Shown here one piece after another: positions 33,978-42,338 of a DNA stretch of 64,000 nucleotides (positions within the stretch are counted from its first letter, which is position 1; every line of letters begins with the position of its first letter). The notes beneath the pieces are model-generated. The model was not told the DNA's origin. It was given only the letters and a program-made list of their open reading frames with translations, and ran no database searches. Source of the stretch: Rhodococcoides fascians A44A (GTDB taxonomy: Bacteria; Actinomycetota; Actinomycetes; Mycobacteriales; Mycobacteriaceae); assembly GCF_000760735.1 (NCBI RefSeq), contig NZ_JMEX01000007.1, forward strand, positions 1 through 64,000, given 5' to 3'. Both the position numbers and the translations under genes were made by a program.

Positions 33978-34891
33978 CTGCTGAGCGCAGTGGCGACGGC
34001 TTCGACCTGATCCGCGACGCGCGGACCCCACCGGCTCGACAGATCCTCGTCCATCGTGATGATCGAGCCGTCACGCACAGCGGTGGTCGACGCCCAACCT
34101 GGCCGAGCTGCAACGGCTTCGGCCGTCACGCCGCAGCACTGGGAGTCGGCGAGGAAGACAATGTCGGGGTCGGCAGTGACGACACCTTCGTCGGACATCT
34201 GCGGATAATCGGTGCCGGCACCGTCGGCGATACTGGTCAAGCCGAACAGGCCGTAGATTCGGCCGATGAAGCTCTCGCTCGTCACCGTGTATAGCATCGA
34301 ATCGAGTTCGTGGAAGTAGGTTGCGTTCGACTGCGGAACGCTCGCCACCGCGGCATCGATGCGAGTGCGCATATCGGCGACCACTGCGTCGCCTTCGGCG
34401 TCGTGACCGGTGGCGTCGGCAATGGTCTCGATCTGGGCGTAGGTGTCGTCGATACTCGTCGCGGCGGGAAGCAGCAGTACTGGTACTTCGGCTGCGTCCA
34501 GACCGGCGACGAGGCCGTCGATGTCGTCGGAGGCCACCACCAGATCAGGGTCGTAGCCGATGATCGCCTCCAAGCTCGGTGTGTACGCGGACAGCTCGGT
34601 TCTGGGTGCGTCGGTCGGGAAGTCGGACTGACTGTCCACCGCGACCACCTGCTCGCCTGCACCGACGGCGAACAACGTCTCCGTCGCCGTCGGGCTCAGT
34701 GAGACAATGGATGTCGGCCTCGACTCGATGACTAAGTCGGCCCCAACGGTCCTGGGAAACGTCCCGTCACCGGCGGACTGGTCCGCGGGTTGTTCGTCGG
34801 TCGTTCCGCTCCCGCACCCCGAGACAACCAAGGCAACGGCTGCCGCAGTCGCGGCCAGAACTGTCGGTATGCGCACCGGTCGATGTGTCAT
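33974..34891 (-). CDS. FecB/BtuF-like ABC substrate-binding lipoprotein
   Basis: A 305-residue lipoprotein: signal MTHRPVRIPTVLAATAAAVALVVSGC with lipobox VSGC. The mature domain is the helical-backbone type III binding fold (RPTSIVSLSPTATETLFAVGAGEQVVAVDSQSDFPTDAPRTELSAYTPSLEAIIGYDPDLVV) used for cobalamin, haem and siderophore-iron. ATG 34891 is preferred, since GGAGG then lies 10 bases upstream; ATG 34900 is next to that site. It stands without permease or ATPase genes, so its transporter partners are elsewhere. No cobalamin riboswitch or iron box was recognised. It overlaps the convergent helicase-associated gene by 4 bases. Confidence 0.85.
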   Translation of the reverse strand: MTHRPVRIPTVLAATAAAVALVVSGCGSGTTDEQPADQSAGDGTFPRTVGADLVIESRPTSIVSLSPTATETLFAVGAGEQVVAVDSQSDFPTDAPRTELSAYTPSLEAIIGYDPDLVVASDDIDGLVAGLDAAEVPVLLLPAATSIDDTYAQIETIADATGHDAEGDAVVADMRTRIDAAVASVPQSNATYFHELDSMLYTVTSESFIGRIYGLFGLTSIADGAGTDYPQMSDEGVVTADPDIVFLADSQCCGVTAEAVAARPGWASTTAVRDGSIITMDEDLSSRWGPRVADQVEAVATALSS

Positions 34892-34912
34892 GTTCTCCAT
34901 TCCTCCGACGTG

Positions 34913-35569
34913 TCAGGCGACGGTAGCGTCGTCGGCGTCCCGCAGCTGCCGATAGGCCTCGGCGAGCAGGTCGCCGGCGAGGTCGTCGTTGTGGTCGGTG
35001 GTGTCCGGTGCGCGGTCGGTCATCGAACGTGAGTTCAGGGCGTAGGCCAGGTCGTCGAATTCGTCGTCGGAGATTCCGAAGTCGATGTCGGCGTCGTCGG
35101 TGAGGAGTGCGCCGATGTCGATTCGCCACGACCAGACGTCCGCGGTGTCTGCCGTTTCTCGTGTGGCGGTGACCAATTCGGTGGAGAAGTCGAGTTGCTC
35201 GTCGGAGTACCCGTTCGCAGTGTCGGTGTTGACGAGCATTTCCAGTTCGATCGAGTCGTCTTCGTCGTTGCTGAATTCGGTGACGACGAGGGTGTCGACG
35301 CCGCCGCAGGTGAGGGTCAGGAGTCGACGCTCGTGGGCGGGGGAGTCTGCCGAGGGAAGCGCGGTGACGGTCCACCCGTGCCGGACGGTGTTCGCCGGGT
35401 CGGAGATCGTGGCGTTGATGTAGTCCGCGACGATGTTGCGGATGTCGGGATAGGCGATGTGATCGGACAGTTCCCAGTACCTGGTTCGGTGGCCGGACGC
35501 CGTGCCGGCCAGCACCGTCGTGCGCTGGGCTCGTTCGGTCGGGAAGGTGAAACGCTCGGTTGCCGCCAT
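34913..35569 (-). CDS. Uncharacterised acidic protein
   Basis: A 218-residue protein that I do not recognise. It is strongly acidic, with clusters such as NDEDDSIELE, LLTDDADIDF and SDDEFDDLAY, and no signal peptide or membrane helix, so it is likely soluble and cytoplasmic. The N-terminal two thirds alternate strands and helices (HGWTVTALPS, RRLLTLTCGGVDTLVVTEF), suggesting one compact domain; the C-terminal 40 residues are polar and perhaps flexible. ATG 35569 is chosen because the frame upstream (from 35650) looks non-coding. It precedes the FecB-like lipoprotein by 21 bases on the same strand and may share its transcript. Confidence 0.7.
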   Translation of the reverse strand: MAATERFTFPTERAQRTTVLAGTASGHRTRYWELSDHIAYPDIRNIVADYINATISDPANTVRHGWTVTALPSADSPAHERRLLTLTCGGVDTLVVTEFSNDEDDSIELEMLVNTDTANGYSDEQLDFSTELVTATRETADTADVWSWRIDIGALLTDDADIDFGISDDEFDDLAYALNSRSMTDRAPDTTDHNDDLAGDLLAEAYRQLRDADDATVA

Positions 35570-35728
35570 GACTGACGATCCAACTACATGCGGGCAATCA
35601 TTCCCAATCGATCGTCCTGTCGGTACGAAATTAGCCTGCAGCTGGTTCATCCACAGGCGTTCTCGTTATCCACAGGCGGCCGTTCGCCGAGGGTTGGACG
35701 CGCCGACGACGGTGCAGAGTGACGAGCC

Positions 35729-36565
35729 ATGGGGGTCTACACGCGTGCACAACTGGAGAGTCAGGGGATTGCACGGTCCGGCATCGCACGGAGGGTACGG
35801 ACGGGTCGCTTGTTCAGGGTCCTTCCTCGGATCTACTCGGATCCCGAACCGTCCTACTTCGACCTGTGCACCGCCCTCACCCTGTGGCGGAGCGATGCAG
35901 TACTCAGTCACGACAGCGCAGCGTGGCTCTGGGGCCTGCTCGACGACGAGCCGTCGACGGTTCACGCGACCGTGCCGGTATCGGTACGGGTCAGCAGTGT
36001 CGAAGGATTCGTGCTGCACCGCCGGTCCGTGTCGTCGACCGAAAGGCACGGCCTACCGGTGGTATTCGCCGCGCAGTGCTTCGTGGATGTCGCGTCCACA
36101 CTGACCGGTGATCCGCTCGACCAGTTCTTCGACCGCAATATCGGCGCACGGGTGTCGTGGCGAGCGGTCACCGACCACATCGTTGCCACGAAAGGAATGA
36201 AGGGCATGCGTGAGGTTCGTCGTCAGTTGGAACACTGTTGCCCAGGCACATTCTCCGAACCGGAGCGGATGGTTGCCAGGGCCGTCCGGGCTCGCGGTGT
36301 TCGGATGAACATCAACGCACCCATCGGCCCGTACCTCGGAGATCTCGTGGACTATCACGCCAAGGTCGACGTGGAGATCGACGGGCGCGAGTACCACATC
36401 GCGCCCGGGCCTTTCGACAACGACAGGGTCAGACAAAACCGGATGATCCTCGACGACTGGTTGGTGCTCCGCTACTCCGCTGCAACGGTGTACCGCGATG
36501 TCGACGCCGTGGCGGATCAGATTGTCGGCGTTGTGCGGCGCCGTAGACGCAGCAGGGGTGCCTGA
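35729..36565 (+). CDS. AbiEi-like N-terminus with Vsr/DUF559-type endonuclease-fold C-terminus
   Basis: A 278-residue protein. The N-terminal half (YTRAQLESQGIARSGIARRVRTGRLFRVLPRIYSDPEPSY) matches the winged-helix AbiEi-like/transcriptional regulator region, followed by an antitoxin-like domain (LSHDSAAWLWGLLDDEPSTVHATVPVS). The C-terminal part (VDYHAKVDVEIDGREYHIAPGPFDNDRVRQNRMILDDWLVLRYSAATVYRD) has the Vsr/DUF559 endonuclease-fold pattern with acidic and basic residues in place. Such proteins are widespread in actinobacteria, often in many copies per genome, and are annotated as hypothetical or DUF559. No toxin partner is adjacent. Function is unknown; DNA binding or cleavage is plausible. 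Confidence 0.72.
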   Translation: MGVYTRAQLESQGIARSGIARRVRTGRLFRVLPRIYSDPEPSYFDLCTALTLWRSDAVLSHDSAAWLWGLLDDEPSTVHATVPVSVRVSSVEGFVLHRRSVSSTERHGLPVVFAAQCFVDVASTLTGDPLDQFFDRNIGARVSWRAVTDHIVATKGMKGMREVRRQLEHCCPGTFSEPERMVARAVRARGVRMNINAPIGPYLGDLVDYHAKVDVEIDGREYHIAPGPFDNDRVRQNRMILDDWLVLRYSAATVYRDVDAVADQIVGVVRRRRRSRGA

Positions 36566-36627
36566 CGCTCCATTCCTTGGACGAATCTGCGGTTTTCCGC
36601 GCATTCGAGTCGATAGTGGAGCGTCAG
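36562..36627. repeat. Nested 66-base palindromic element
   Basis: Outer arms CTGACGCTCCA (36562-36572) and TGGAGCGTCAG (36617-36627) are perfect. Inside, CGAAT/ATTCG and GCGG/CCGC around a TTTT loop continue the pairing with symmetric internal loops. The stop codon of the preceding gene is in the left arm. It may be a terminator or a REP-like element. Confidence 0.65.
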
Positions 36628-36782
36628 GATCGGGCCTGAACTGGGCCAACTTACACGGATGTCATTCTGCTGCTTGTGTATTTGTCGTGCCTCGACGCCT
36701 TGCGAGAAGTGAGGATTTACGTAACACTCACCCCATCAGTCTCATGAGTAACACGAGTCACACGACACGGTGGGGAGCGTTC

Positions 36783-38033
36783 ATGCGCGCACGTACTCGG
36801 CAGATGGCGATCGGCGCTGTTCTTACCCTCGCGGCGAGTGGACTCACCGTTCTCTCGTCACCCACCGCCAGCGCGGAACCGTGTGGAGGCATCGGTGGGC
36901 CGGGCTCGTCGCCGCTGTTCGGGTCCTCGGGCAGTGCGGGTGGTGGACCCGAGAAGAATCCGCGTGGACCGCAGGGCCAGCTTCCCGCGATCTCCGGCAA
37001 CGCGACGTCGGTTGCATGGGTCACCGGGCCGTTGAGCCCCAACAACACCTACGACCGGTTCGGCATCTCCGGGACGGATCTGGGCATCAGCTGGGACAAC
37101 GGGTCCGGGCAGACGCTGATGGCGTTCGGTGACACGTTCGGTAATTGCTCGGTGACCGGGGCGCAGTGGCGAAGCAACGTTCTGCTGCGGTCGGACGACA
37201 AGAATCTCGCCGACGGCATCACCGTAGCCAACGGCGTTCCGGGCGATTCCACCTCGGGCGCGGTCGTCGAACCGGCAGGATTCGCCAGTGAGGTCGTACC
37301 CAGTCTGGGCGTCGCAGGCGTCGAGGACACCGTCATTCCTACTGCAGCCATCTCGATCGGCGGTGTGCAGTACATGAACTACATGTCGGTGCGCTCGTGG
37401 GGAGCACCCGGTCGGTGGGTCACCAACTTCTCCGCGATCGCGACGTCGAAGGACAACGGGCAGACCTGGCAGACTGCGGCCGCGACGATCCGGGTGAACG
37501 CAGGCATCACGATTCCGGCGTTCCCTCAGGTCGAGGAGAGCAACGGTAAGTACCAGATGAACGCCTACGCGGAGGGTCAGGACGGCTACATCTACCAATT
37601 CGGTACGCCCAACGGTCGTTTCGGTGCCGCGTTCGTTGCCCGCGTGAAGCCGGAGGAGATTCTCGACCTGACGAAGTACGAGTACTCGACGCAGGATCAG
37701 GCCAAGCCCTGGTCGACGAATGTGGCCGATTCGAAGTCGGTGGTGACGGAACCCGTCAGCGAATTGTCGGTGGCCTGGAACGACACTCTGAAGCGGTATG
37801 TCATGTTGTACGGCAACGAGGTCGACAGGACCATCGTGGCCCGCACGTCGGAGAAGCCCGAAGGGCCGTGGAGTGCGCCGAAGACGCTCCTGAACAGCCG
37901 GCAGACCAGCGGCGGAATCTACGCGCCGTACATCCACCCACTGTCCAGCGGCAACGACCTCTACTTCACCGCGTCACGGTGGTCGGACTACAACGTGCTG
38001 CTGCTGCGGACCAACGTCGACGTTTTGAAGTAG
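36783..38033 (+). CDS. Secreted DUF4185 protein, probable GH183 endo-D-arabinanase
   Basis: A 416-residue exported protein: Sec signal MRARTRQMAIGAVLTLAASGLTVL with cleavage after SPTASA. The mature part is a DUF4185 five-bladed-propeller-like domain (ISGTDLGISWDNGSGQTLMAFGDTFGN, SGAVVEPAG, IPTAAISIGGVQYMNYMS, APYIHPLSSGNDLYFTASRWSDYNVLLLRT). DUF4185 members have been characterised as endo-D-arabinofuranases (GH183) acting on arabinogalactan and lipoarabinomannan, which fits a mycolata cell wall. Conserved acids such as the Asp in FGDTF may be catalytic. ATG 36783 is chosen for the GGGGAG 6 bases upstream and the signal; ATG 36744 is possible. It may remodel the organism's own wall. Confidence 0.85.
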   Translation: MRARTRQMAIGAVLTLAASGLTVLSSPTASAEPCGGIGGPGSSPLFGSSGSAGGGPEKNPRGPQGQLPAISGNATSVAWVTGPLSPNNTYDRFGISGTDLGISWDNGSGQTLMAFGDTFGNCSVTGAQWRSNVLLRSDDKNLADGITVANGVPGDSTSGAVVEPAGFASEVVPSLGVAGVEDTVIPTAAISIGGVQYMNYMSVRSWGAPGRWVTNFSAIATSKDNGQTWQTAAATIRVNAGITIPAFPQVEESNGKYQMNAYAEGQDGYIYQFGTPNGRFGAAFVARVKPEEILDLTKYEYSTQDQAKPWSTNVADSKSVVTEPVSELSVAWNDTLKRYVMLYGNEVDRTIVARTSEKPEGPWSAPKTLLNSRQTSGGIYAPYIHPLSSGNDLYFTASRWSDYNVLLLRTNVDVLK

Positions 38034-38116
38034 CCGAGTCCCGCACCACTTGATGCCTCCTCACATATGAGTCGGCTGTGTCGTCGTAGAGGTACAGACA
38101 CAATCGGAGGCGGGAC

Positions 38117-39454
38117 ATGACGGAGATCCTCATCGTCGGCGGCGGGTATGCCGGGCTCTACACAGCGCTGAATCTCGAGAAGAAGCTTTACCGCGACGAG
38201 GCGCACGTGACTCTGGTGGATCCTCGCCCCTACATGACCTACCAGCCGTTTCTGCCCGAGGTGGTCTCCGGCGCGATCGAGCCGAGGCACACCGTCGTGT
38301 CGCTGCGTCGGCACCTGCGCCGCACCACCCTCGTTGCCGCCACCGTGGACCGGATCGATCACGCACGAAAGCTCGTCCGAGCCCACGGCCTCGACGGCCG
38401 CGACATCGAACTGAACTACGACATCGTCGTGGTCACGGCGGGTGCCGTCGCGCGGACGTTCCCGATTCCGGGCCTCGTCGACGAGGCGATCGGCATGAAG
38501 AACGTCGAGGAGGCCGTCGCGATCCGGGACAGGCTGCTCACCGCGTTCGACCGTGCAGCTGCTCTGCCCGACGGCCCCGAGCGTGCCCGCCTGCTGACCG
38601 TGACGTTCGTCGGCGGTGGATTCTCGGGAGTCGAAGGTTTCGCGGAGGCGCTGTCTCTCGCGACCGAGCAGCTGGCGTACTACCCGGAGATCGGGGCCCG
38701 CGAGCTTGCGTTCCACCTCGTCGAGGCGCAGGGCAGGATTCTGCCCGAGGTGAGCGACGGGCCGGGACGCTGGGTCGTCCGGCATCTGAGGGGTCGCGGC
38801 GCGCACGTGCACCTGAACGCCCAGATGGTGTCGGCCGTCGGCGGCCACGTCGTGTTGTCGACGGGGGAAGAGTTCGACTCGGATCTGATCGTCTGGACTG
38901 CGGGCAACGCTGCGAACGGCGTCGTCGCACGGCACACGGACCTCCCCGTCGACGCACGAGGATTCCTTGTGACACGTGCGGACCTGCGCGTCGGAACCGA
39001 GGAAGAGACCGTCGCCGACGCCTGGGCGGCAGGCGACAACGCGGTGGTGCCGGACCTCGCCGTCGGGCACGGCGCGACGACGGTTCCCAATGCGCAGCAC
39101 GCGGTTCGGCAAGCAAAAAGGCTGGCGTCCAACATCGTTGCAAGTGTGCGCGGCCGCGAACCGAAGAACTACGTGCACAGCAGCCTCGGGGTGGTCGCGA
39201 CTCTCGGCCGGGGACACGGTCTGTTCCAGTACAAGTGGATCGTCGTCAAGGGATGGCCCGCATGGGCGATGCACCGCGGGTACCACGTCCTTGCGGTACC
39301 GACGTGGGAGCGCAAGATTCGGGTTCTGCTCGGCTGGGTCGGCGCGTTCGTCGGTCGCCGCGACATTGCCTCGCTCGCGGCGACCGTGGCCCCGCGGGAT
39401 GCATTCACGAGGGCAGGGCAACCGCGCGCGAACGTCGACGGGGAAGTGGCATGA
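38117..39454 (+). CDS. NDH-2-like FAD-dependent NAD(P)H oxidoreductase
   Basis: A 445-residue flavoprotein of the type II NADH dehydrogenase family. The FAD fold starts with ILIVGGGYAGLYTALNLEKKL, the NADH-binding fold is VTFVGGGFSGVEGFAEAL, and the second FAD motif is ADAWAAGDNAVVPDL. The C-terminal third contains amphipathic and hydrophobic stretches (YKWIVVKGWPAWAMHRGYHVLAVPTWERKIRVLLGWVGAFVG), consistent with membrane surface attachment and quinone reduction. GGAGG precedes the start. The SigJ-type sigma factor gene begins 7 bases later, so they form an operon and the oxidoreductase is a probable member of that sigma factor's regulon. Confidence 0.87.
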   Translation: MTEILIVGGGYAGLYTALNLEKKLYRDEAHVTLVDPRPYMTYQPFLPEVVSGAIEPRHTVVSLRRHLRRTTLVAATVDRIDHARKLVRAHGLDGRDIELNYDIVVVTAGAVARTFPIPGLVDEAIGMKNVEEAVAIRDRLLTAFDRAAALPDGPERARLLTVTFVGGGFSGVEGFAEALSLATEQLAYYPEIGARELAFHLVEAQGRILPEVSDGPGRWVVRHLRGRGAHVHLNAQMVSAVGGHVVLSTGEEFDSDLIVWTAGNAANGVVARHTDLPVDARGFLVTRADLRVGTEEETVADAWAAGDNAVVPDLAVGHGATTVPNAQHAVRQAKRLASNIVASVRGREPKNYVHSSLGVVATLGRGHGLFQYKWIVVKGWPAWAMHRGYHVLAVPTWERKIRVLLGWVGAFVGRRDIASLAATVAPRDAFTRAGQPRANVDGEVA

Positions 39455-39461
39455 TCCGGTG

Positions 39462-40379
39462 ATGGACGACGAGACCGAGTTCTTGCCTGCACATCTCGGC
39501 GACGTCCACGACGAGCGACGCAGGTTGCTGTCGATGGCCTATCGGATGACCGGGACGCTGTCCGACGCCGAGGACGTGGTGCAGGAGACGTATCTGCGGT
39601 GGTATCGACTGAGCGAGGAGGAACGGGCGGAGATCGCGAATCCGGCGGCGTGGTTGACGCGCGTCGGGAGTCGGGTGGCTCTCGATCTCCTCGGTTCTGC
39701 ACGAGCGAGGCGTGAACGCTATGTCGGAGAGTGGCTTCCGGAACCGGTGCCGGCCGACCTGTTCGAGGGCACTGCTGCGGAGATCGATCCGGCCGACCGT
39801 GTCACCCTCGACGACGCCGTCGGCACGGCGCTTCTGGTGGTGCTCGAAGCGATGACTCCTGCCGAACGGGTGGCGTTCGTACTGCACGACGTGTTCGCGG
39901 TGCCGTTCGACGAGATCGCGGGGATCGTCGGCCGCTCGCCTGCGGCAACCCGGCAATTGGCGGCGGCCGCTCGACGGCATGTGCGCGAGCGACGCTCGAC
40001 TCTCGTGGCGGAATCCGACCACGACGCTGCGGTTCGTTCGTTTCTGGCGGCCAGCCGCGGCGGCGACATCGGCGAGTTGATGAAGGTGCTGGCGCCCGAC
40101 GTGACCTTGCGTTCCGACGGTGGAGGATTCGTCAGTGCTGCCAGACGGCCGGTTCTCGGCTCCGATCGCGTGGCGCGCTTCGTGCTCGGTGTCGTCGCGA
40201 AGCAGCCCGCTCTGCGTGTCGAGGAGGCCCGGATGGCGGACGGCCTCGGTTACCGTCTCGTAGCGGATGACCGGACAGTCGGGACGGCCAGCTTCCGCGT
40301 GGTGGACGGCCGCATCGTCGACGTCTGGTTCATGCTGAACCCGGAGAAGTTGACCAGCTGGCTGCCGCGAAACATCTGA
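39462..40379 (+). CDS. sigJ: ECF41/SigJ-type RNA polymerase sigma factor
   Basis: A 305-residue ECF sigma factor. Sigma-2 (HDERRRLLSMAYRMTGTLSDAEDVVQETYLRWYR) and sigma-4 (LEAMTPAERVAFVLHDVFAVPFDEIAGIVGRSPAATRQLAAAARRHV) are joined by a linker with the WLPEPV motif. A SnoaL-like C-terminal domain of about 110 residues carries the DGGG motif and ends with NPEKL. These are the hallmarks of ECF41, where the C-terminal extension controls activity in place of an anti-sigma factor. The NDH-2-like gene upstream is 7 bases away. ECF41 genes usually sit beside a redox or carboxymuconolactone-decarboxylase-like target, consistent with this pairing. Confidence 0.88.
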   Translation: MDDETEFLPAHLGDVHDERRRLLSMAYRMTGTLSDAEDVVQETYLRWYRLSEEERAEIANPAAWLTRVGSRVALDLLGSARARRERYVGEWLPEPVPADLFEGTAAEIDPADRVTLDDAVGTALLVVLEAMTPAERVAFVLHDVFAVPFDEIAGIVGRSPAATRQLAAAARRHVRERRSTLVAESDHDAAVRSFLAASRGGDIGELMKVLAPDVTLRSDGGGFVSAARRPVLGSDRVARFVLGVVAKQPALRVEEARMADGLGYRLVADDRTVGTASFRVVDGRIVDVWFMLNPEKLTSWLPRNI

Positions 40380-40400
40380 CCCGTCACCGTCTTCGGGTCA
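40377..40400. terminator. Small convergent hairpin
   Basis: TGACCCG (40377-40383) and CGGGTCA (40394-40400) pair around a 10-base loop. The arms contain the stop codons of the sigma factor and the convergent SDR gene. It is a weak terminator candidate. Confidence 0.45.
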
Positions 40401-41156
40401 CAGAATCGTGTAACCGCCGTCCACGAGGATGTCGGCGCCGTTGATCATGGCCGCGCCAGGGGAAGCCAGGAAGACGGCCACCGTGGTGATGTCGTCGGTC
40501 TCGGCGAAGCGGCCCACCGGGATACGCGCCCGGAGAGCGTCGCCCTTCGGATTGGTCCACGCGTCTCGGCCCAGCGGTGTCATCACGACGGTGGGGGAGA
40601 TGGTGTTGACGGTGACGCCGCGGCCCGCCCATTCGGCAGCGAGGACTTTCGTCAAACCCAGTACGCCGAATTTCGACGCGCAGTAGGCCGCATGTTCTTC
40701 GATGGCGACAGTTGCCGCCTGGGACGCGATGTTGACTATCCGGCCGCTGCCTGCATCCAGCATGACGCGCCCGAATTCCTGACATACGAGGAACGTTCCG
40801 GTGAGGTTGACGTTCATCGTCAGGTTCCAGAAGTCGTCGGAGAGATCCTCGGCGGCAGCGAGCCGGGCGACTCCGGCTGAATTGACCAGGATGTCCACGC
40901 GTCCGAAGTCTTCGACGACCTTGTGTGCGGCGTGTGCAACGGGCGATCGGTCGGCTACATCGCACTCGACGCTGTGCGCGCCGATGTCGGCGGCCTGCTT
41001 CGCTGCCGCATCTCCGTCGCGATCGAGCAGGACGACGCGTGCTCCCTGGGCGACGTAGGCCGCGCCGATCGCTGCGCCGATGCCCGACGCACCGCCGGTG
41101 ACGACGGCGACCTTGCCATTGAGGGACAGATCGACGGGTGCGGGCAGTGCGGTCAT
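40398..41156 (-). CDS. SDR-family polyol dehydrogenase (operon end)
   Basis: A 252-residue short-chain dehydrogenase: cofactor loop VVTGGASGIGAAIG, Asp at the end of strand 2 (VVLLDRDG) favouring NAD, NSAG, and the catalytic Ser-Tyr-Lys as NIASQ, YCASK. The C-terminus GADILVDGGYT is typical. The overall sequence resembles polyol/threitol-type dehydrogenases used in sugar alcohol catabolism, oxidising a polyol to a ketose. It is the last gene of the ten-gene polyol operon, separated from the binding-protein gene by a strong hairpin (41187-41234) that may lower its expression. Confidence 0.85.
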   Translation of the reverse strand: MTALPAPVDLSLNGKVAVVTGGASGIGAAIGAAYVAQGARVVLLDRDGDAAAKQAADIGAHSVECDVADRSPVAHAAHKVVEDFGRVDILVNSAGVARLAAAEDLSDDFWNLTMNVNLTGTFLVCQEFGRVMLDAGSGRIVNIASQAATVAIEEHAAYCASKFGVLGLTKVLAAEWAGRGVTVNTISPTVVMTPLGRDAWTNPKGDALRARIPVGRFAETDDITTVAVFLASPGAAMINGADILVDGGYTIL

Positions 41157-41186
41157 GAAGACGGGCCTTTCTCTGTACAGGTGGGA

Positions 41187-41234
41187 TTCGAGGCGGGGCG
41201 GGCTGGAGGGGGAGAGCTGCCGCCCCGCCTCGAA
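41187..41234 (-). terminator. Intra-operon hairpin behind the binding-protein gene
   Basis: Perfect 15-bp arms TTCGAGGCGGGGCGG (41187-41201) and its complement (41220-41234), with an 18-base loop, lie between the binding-protein stop and the SDR start. It is likely to stabilise the upstream mRNA or partly terminate. Confidence 0.75.
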
Positions 41235-41251
41235 GATCGGAACCGGGAAAG

Positions 41252-42292
41252 TTACTGCCCGGGGATTCCTTCGTTGGCGATGTTGCCGGTCTCGAGGTTC
41301 TGAGCGGTCAGATCCACCAGTCCGTCGAGGAACGCCTGACGGTCGGTCACGACGTGCTCGATGGCGACGTCCACGTTGTCTGCGGTGATGGCAGGCATGA
41401 CGTACACCGGTGCCGTGTCGACGTCTTCGCCTTGCGCGATCTTGTGGGCGACTGCCAGACCTGCCGAGAGTTCGACGGTGCCGTTCTGCAGGGACGTGCC
41501 GATGAACTCACCGCTCTTGACGGCGTTGAGGCCGTCCTCGATACCGTCGATTCCCACGATCGGGACGTCGGTGCGTCCGGCTTCCTTCAGCGCCTGCAAC
41601 GCGCCGAGGCCCATGTCGTCGTTCTGCGCGACGACGCCGTCGATCTGGTCGCCGAAGCTCGAGAGCCAGTTCTTGGTCTTGTTGACTGCCTCGTCGCGCT
41701 TCCAGTTGGCGGTGTCCTTGGCCAGCACGTTGATGTCCGGGTAGTTCGCGAGTACCTGATCGATGCCCGCACCGCGGTTGATCTCACCGGAGCCACCGAG
41801 CGGTCCCTGCAGGATGACGATGTTGCCGCGCCCGCCGAGCTCGTCGGCCATCATCTGCATCTCCTGCGCGCCTGCTGCGACGTCGTCGGGCTGAACGTTG
41901 CCGGAGATCTGGTCGGTCTCGAGTTCGGCGTTCACGGCGATGACCGGGATGCCCTTGTCCTTGGCGGACTGGACCTGAGGTGCCAGCGAATCAGCCTGTG
42001 CCGGAACGACGATGATGGCGTCGACGCCCTGGTTGATGAGGGAATCGACCTGGCTGGCCTGGACCGAGACGTCGTTGTTCGCCGAGTTCCACAGCAGCTC
42101 GATGTCGTTGGCCGCAGCGTAGGTTTCCATGCCCTCCTTGCCTGCGGTGATGAAGGAACTCATGTCGTACACGGTGACGCCGATGCGCGTCTTGCCGTCC
42201 TGGGCGCTGGTGTCGCCTGCGCCGCAGGCAGTGACGCCGACGGCGAGGATGCCCGTGGCCGCCACGGTCAGCATCTTGGAAGCAAACTTCAT
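41252..42292 (-). CDS. Rbs-type sugar/polyol ABC substrate-binding lipoprotein
   Basis: A 346-residue lipoprotein: signal [23 protein letters not shown] with the Cys as lipid site. The mature type I fold ([73 protein letters not shown]) belongs to the ribose/xylose/polyol-binding family. GGAGAA lies before the ATG. It is followed downstream by an Rbs-type permease gene (transcribed earlier) and precedes the SDR. Two-domain sugar binding is expected on the outer face of the membrane; the ligand, from context, is a sugar alcohol or pentose. Confidence 0.9.
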   Translation of the reverse strand: MKFASKMLTVAATGILAVGVTACGAGDTSAQDGKTRIGVTVYDMSSFITAGKEGMETYAAANDIELLWNSANNDVSVQASQVDSLINQGVDAIIVVPAQADSLAPQVQSAKDKGIPVIAVNAELETDQISGNVQPDDVAAGAQEMQMMADELGGRGNIVILQGPLGGSGEINRGAGIDQVLANYPDINVLAKDTANWKRDEAVNKTKNWLSSFGDQIDGVVAQNDDMGLGALQALKEAGRTDVPIVGIDGIEDGLNAVKSGEFIGTSLQNGTVELSAGLAVAHKIAQGEDVDTAPVYVMPAITADNVDVAIEHVVTDRQAFLDGLVDLTAQNLETGNIANEGIPGQ

Positions 42293-42338
42293 TGTTCTTC
42301 TCCGGATCGGTGGGTAGTGAGGTGAGGGACGAGAGCGG

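Noticed and set aside
33974..34980. Cobalamin riboswitch or iron box before the FecB-like gene
   Set aside because: No B12-box-like conserved core or DtxR/IdeR-like palindrome could be recognised upstream of 34891; the upstream gene is only 21 bases away.
35729..36565. Toxin-antitoxin module from the AbiEi-like N-terminus
   Set aside because: No AbiEii-type nucleotidyltransferase or other toxin gene is adjacent; the protein looks like a single fused, widely distributed actinobacterial family.
41187..41234. Hairpin as the end of the polyol operon
   Set aside because: The SDR gene downstream has the same direction and a fitting function and no own promoter is evident, so a partial terminator or mRNA stabiliser seems more likely than a full stop.
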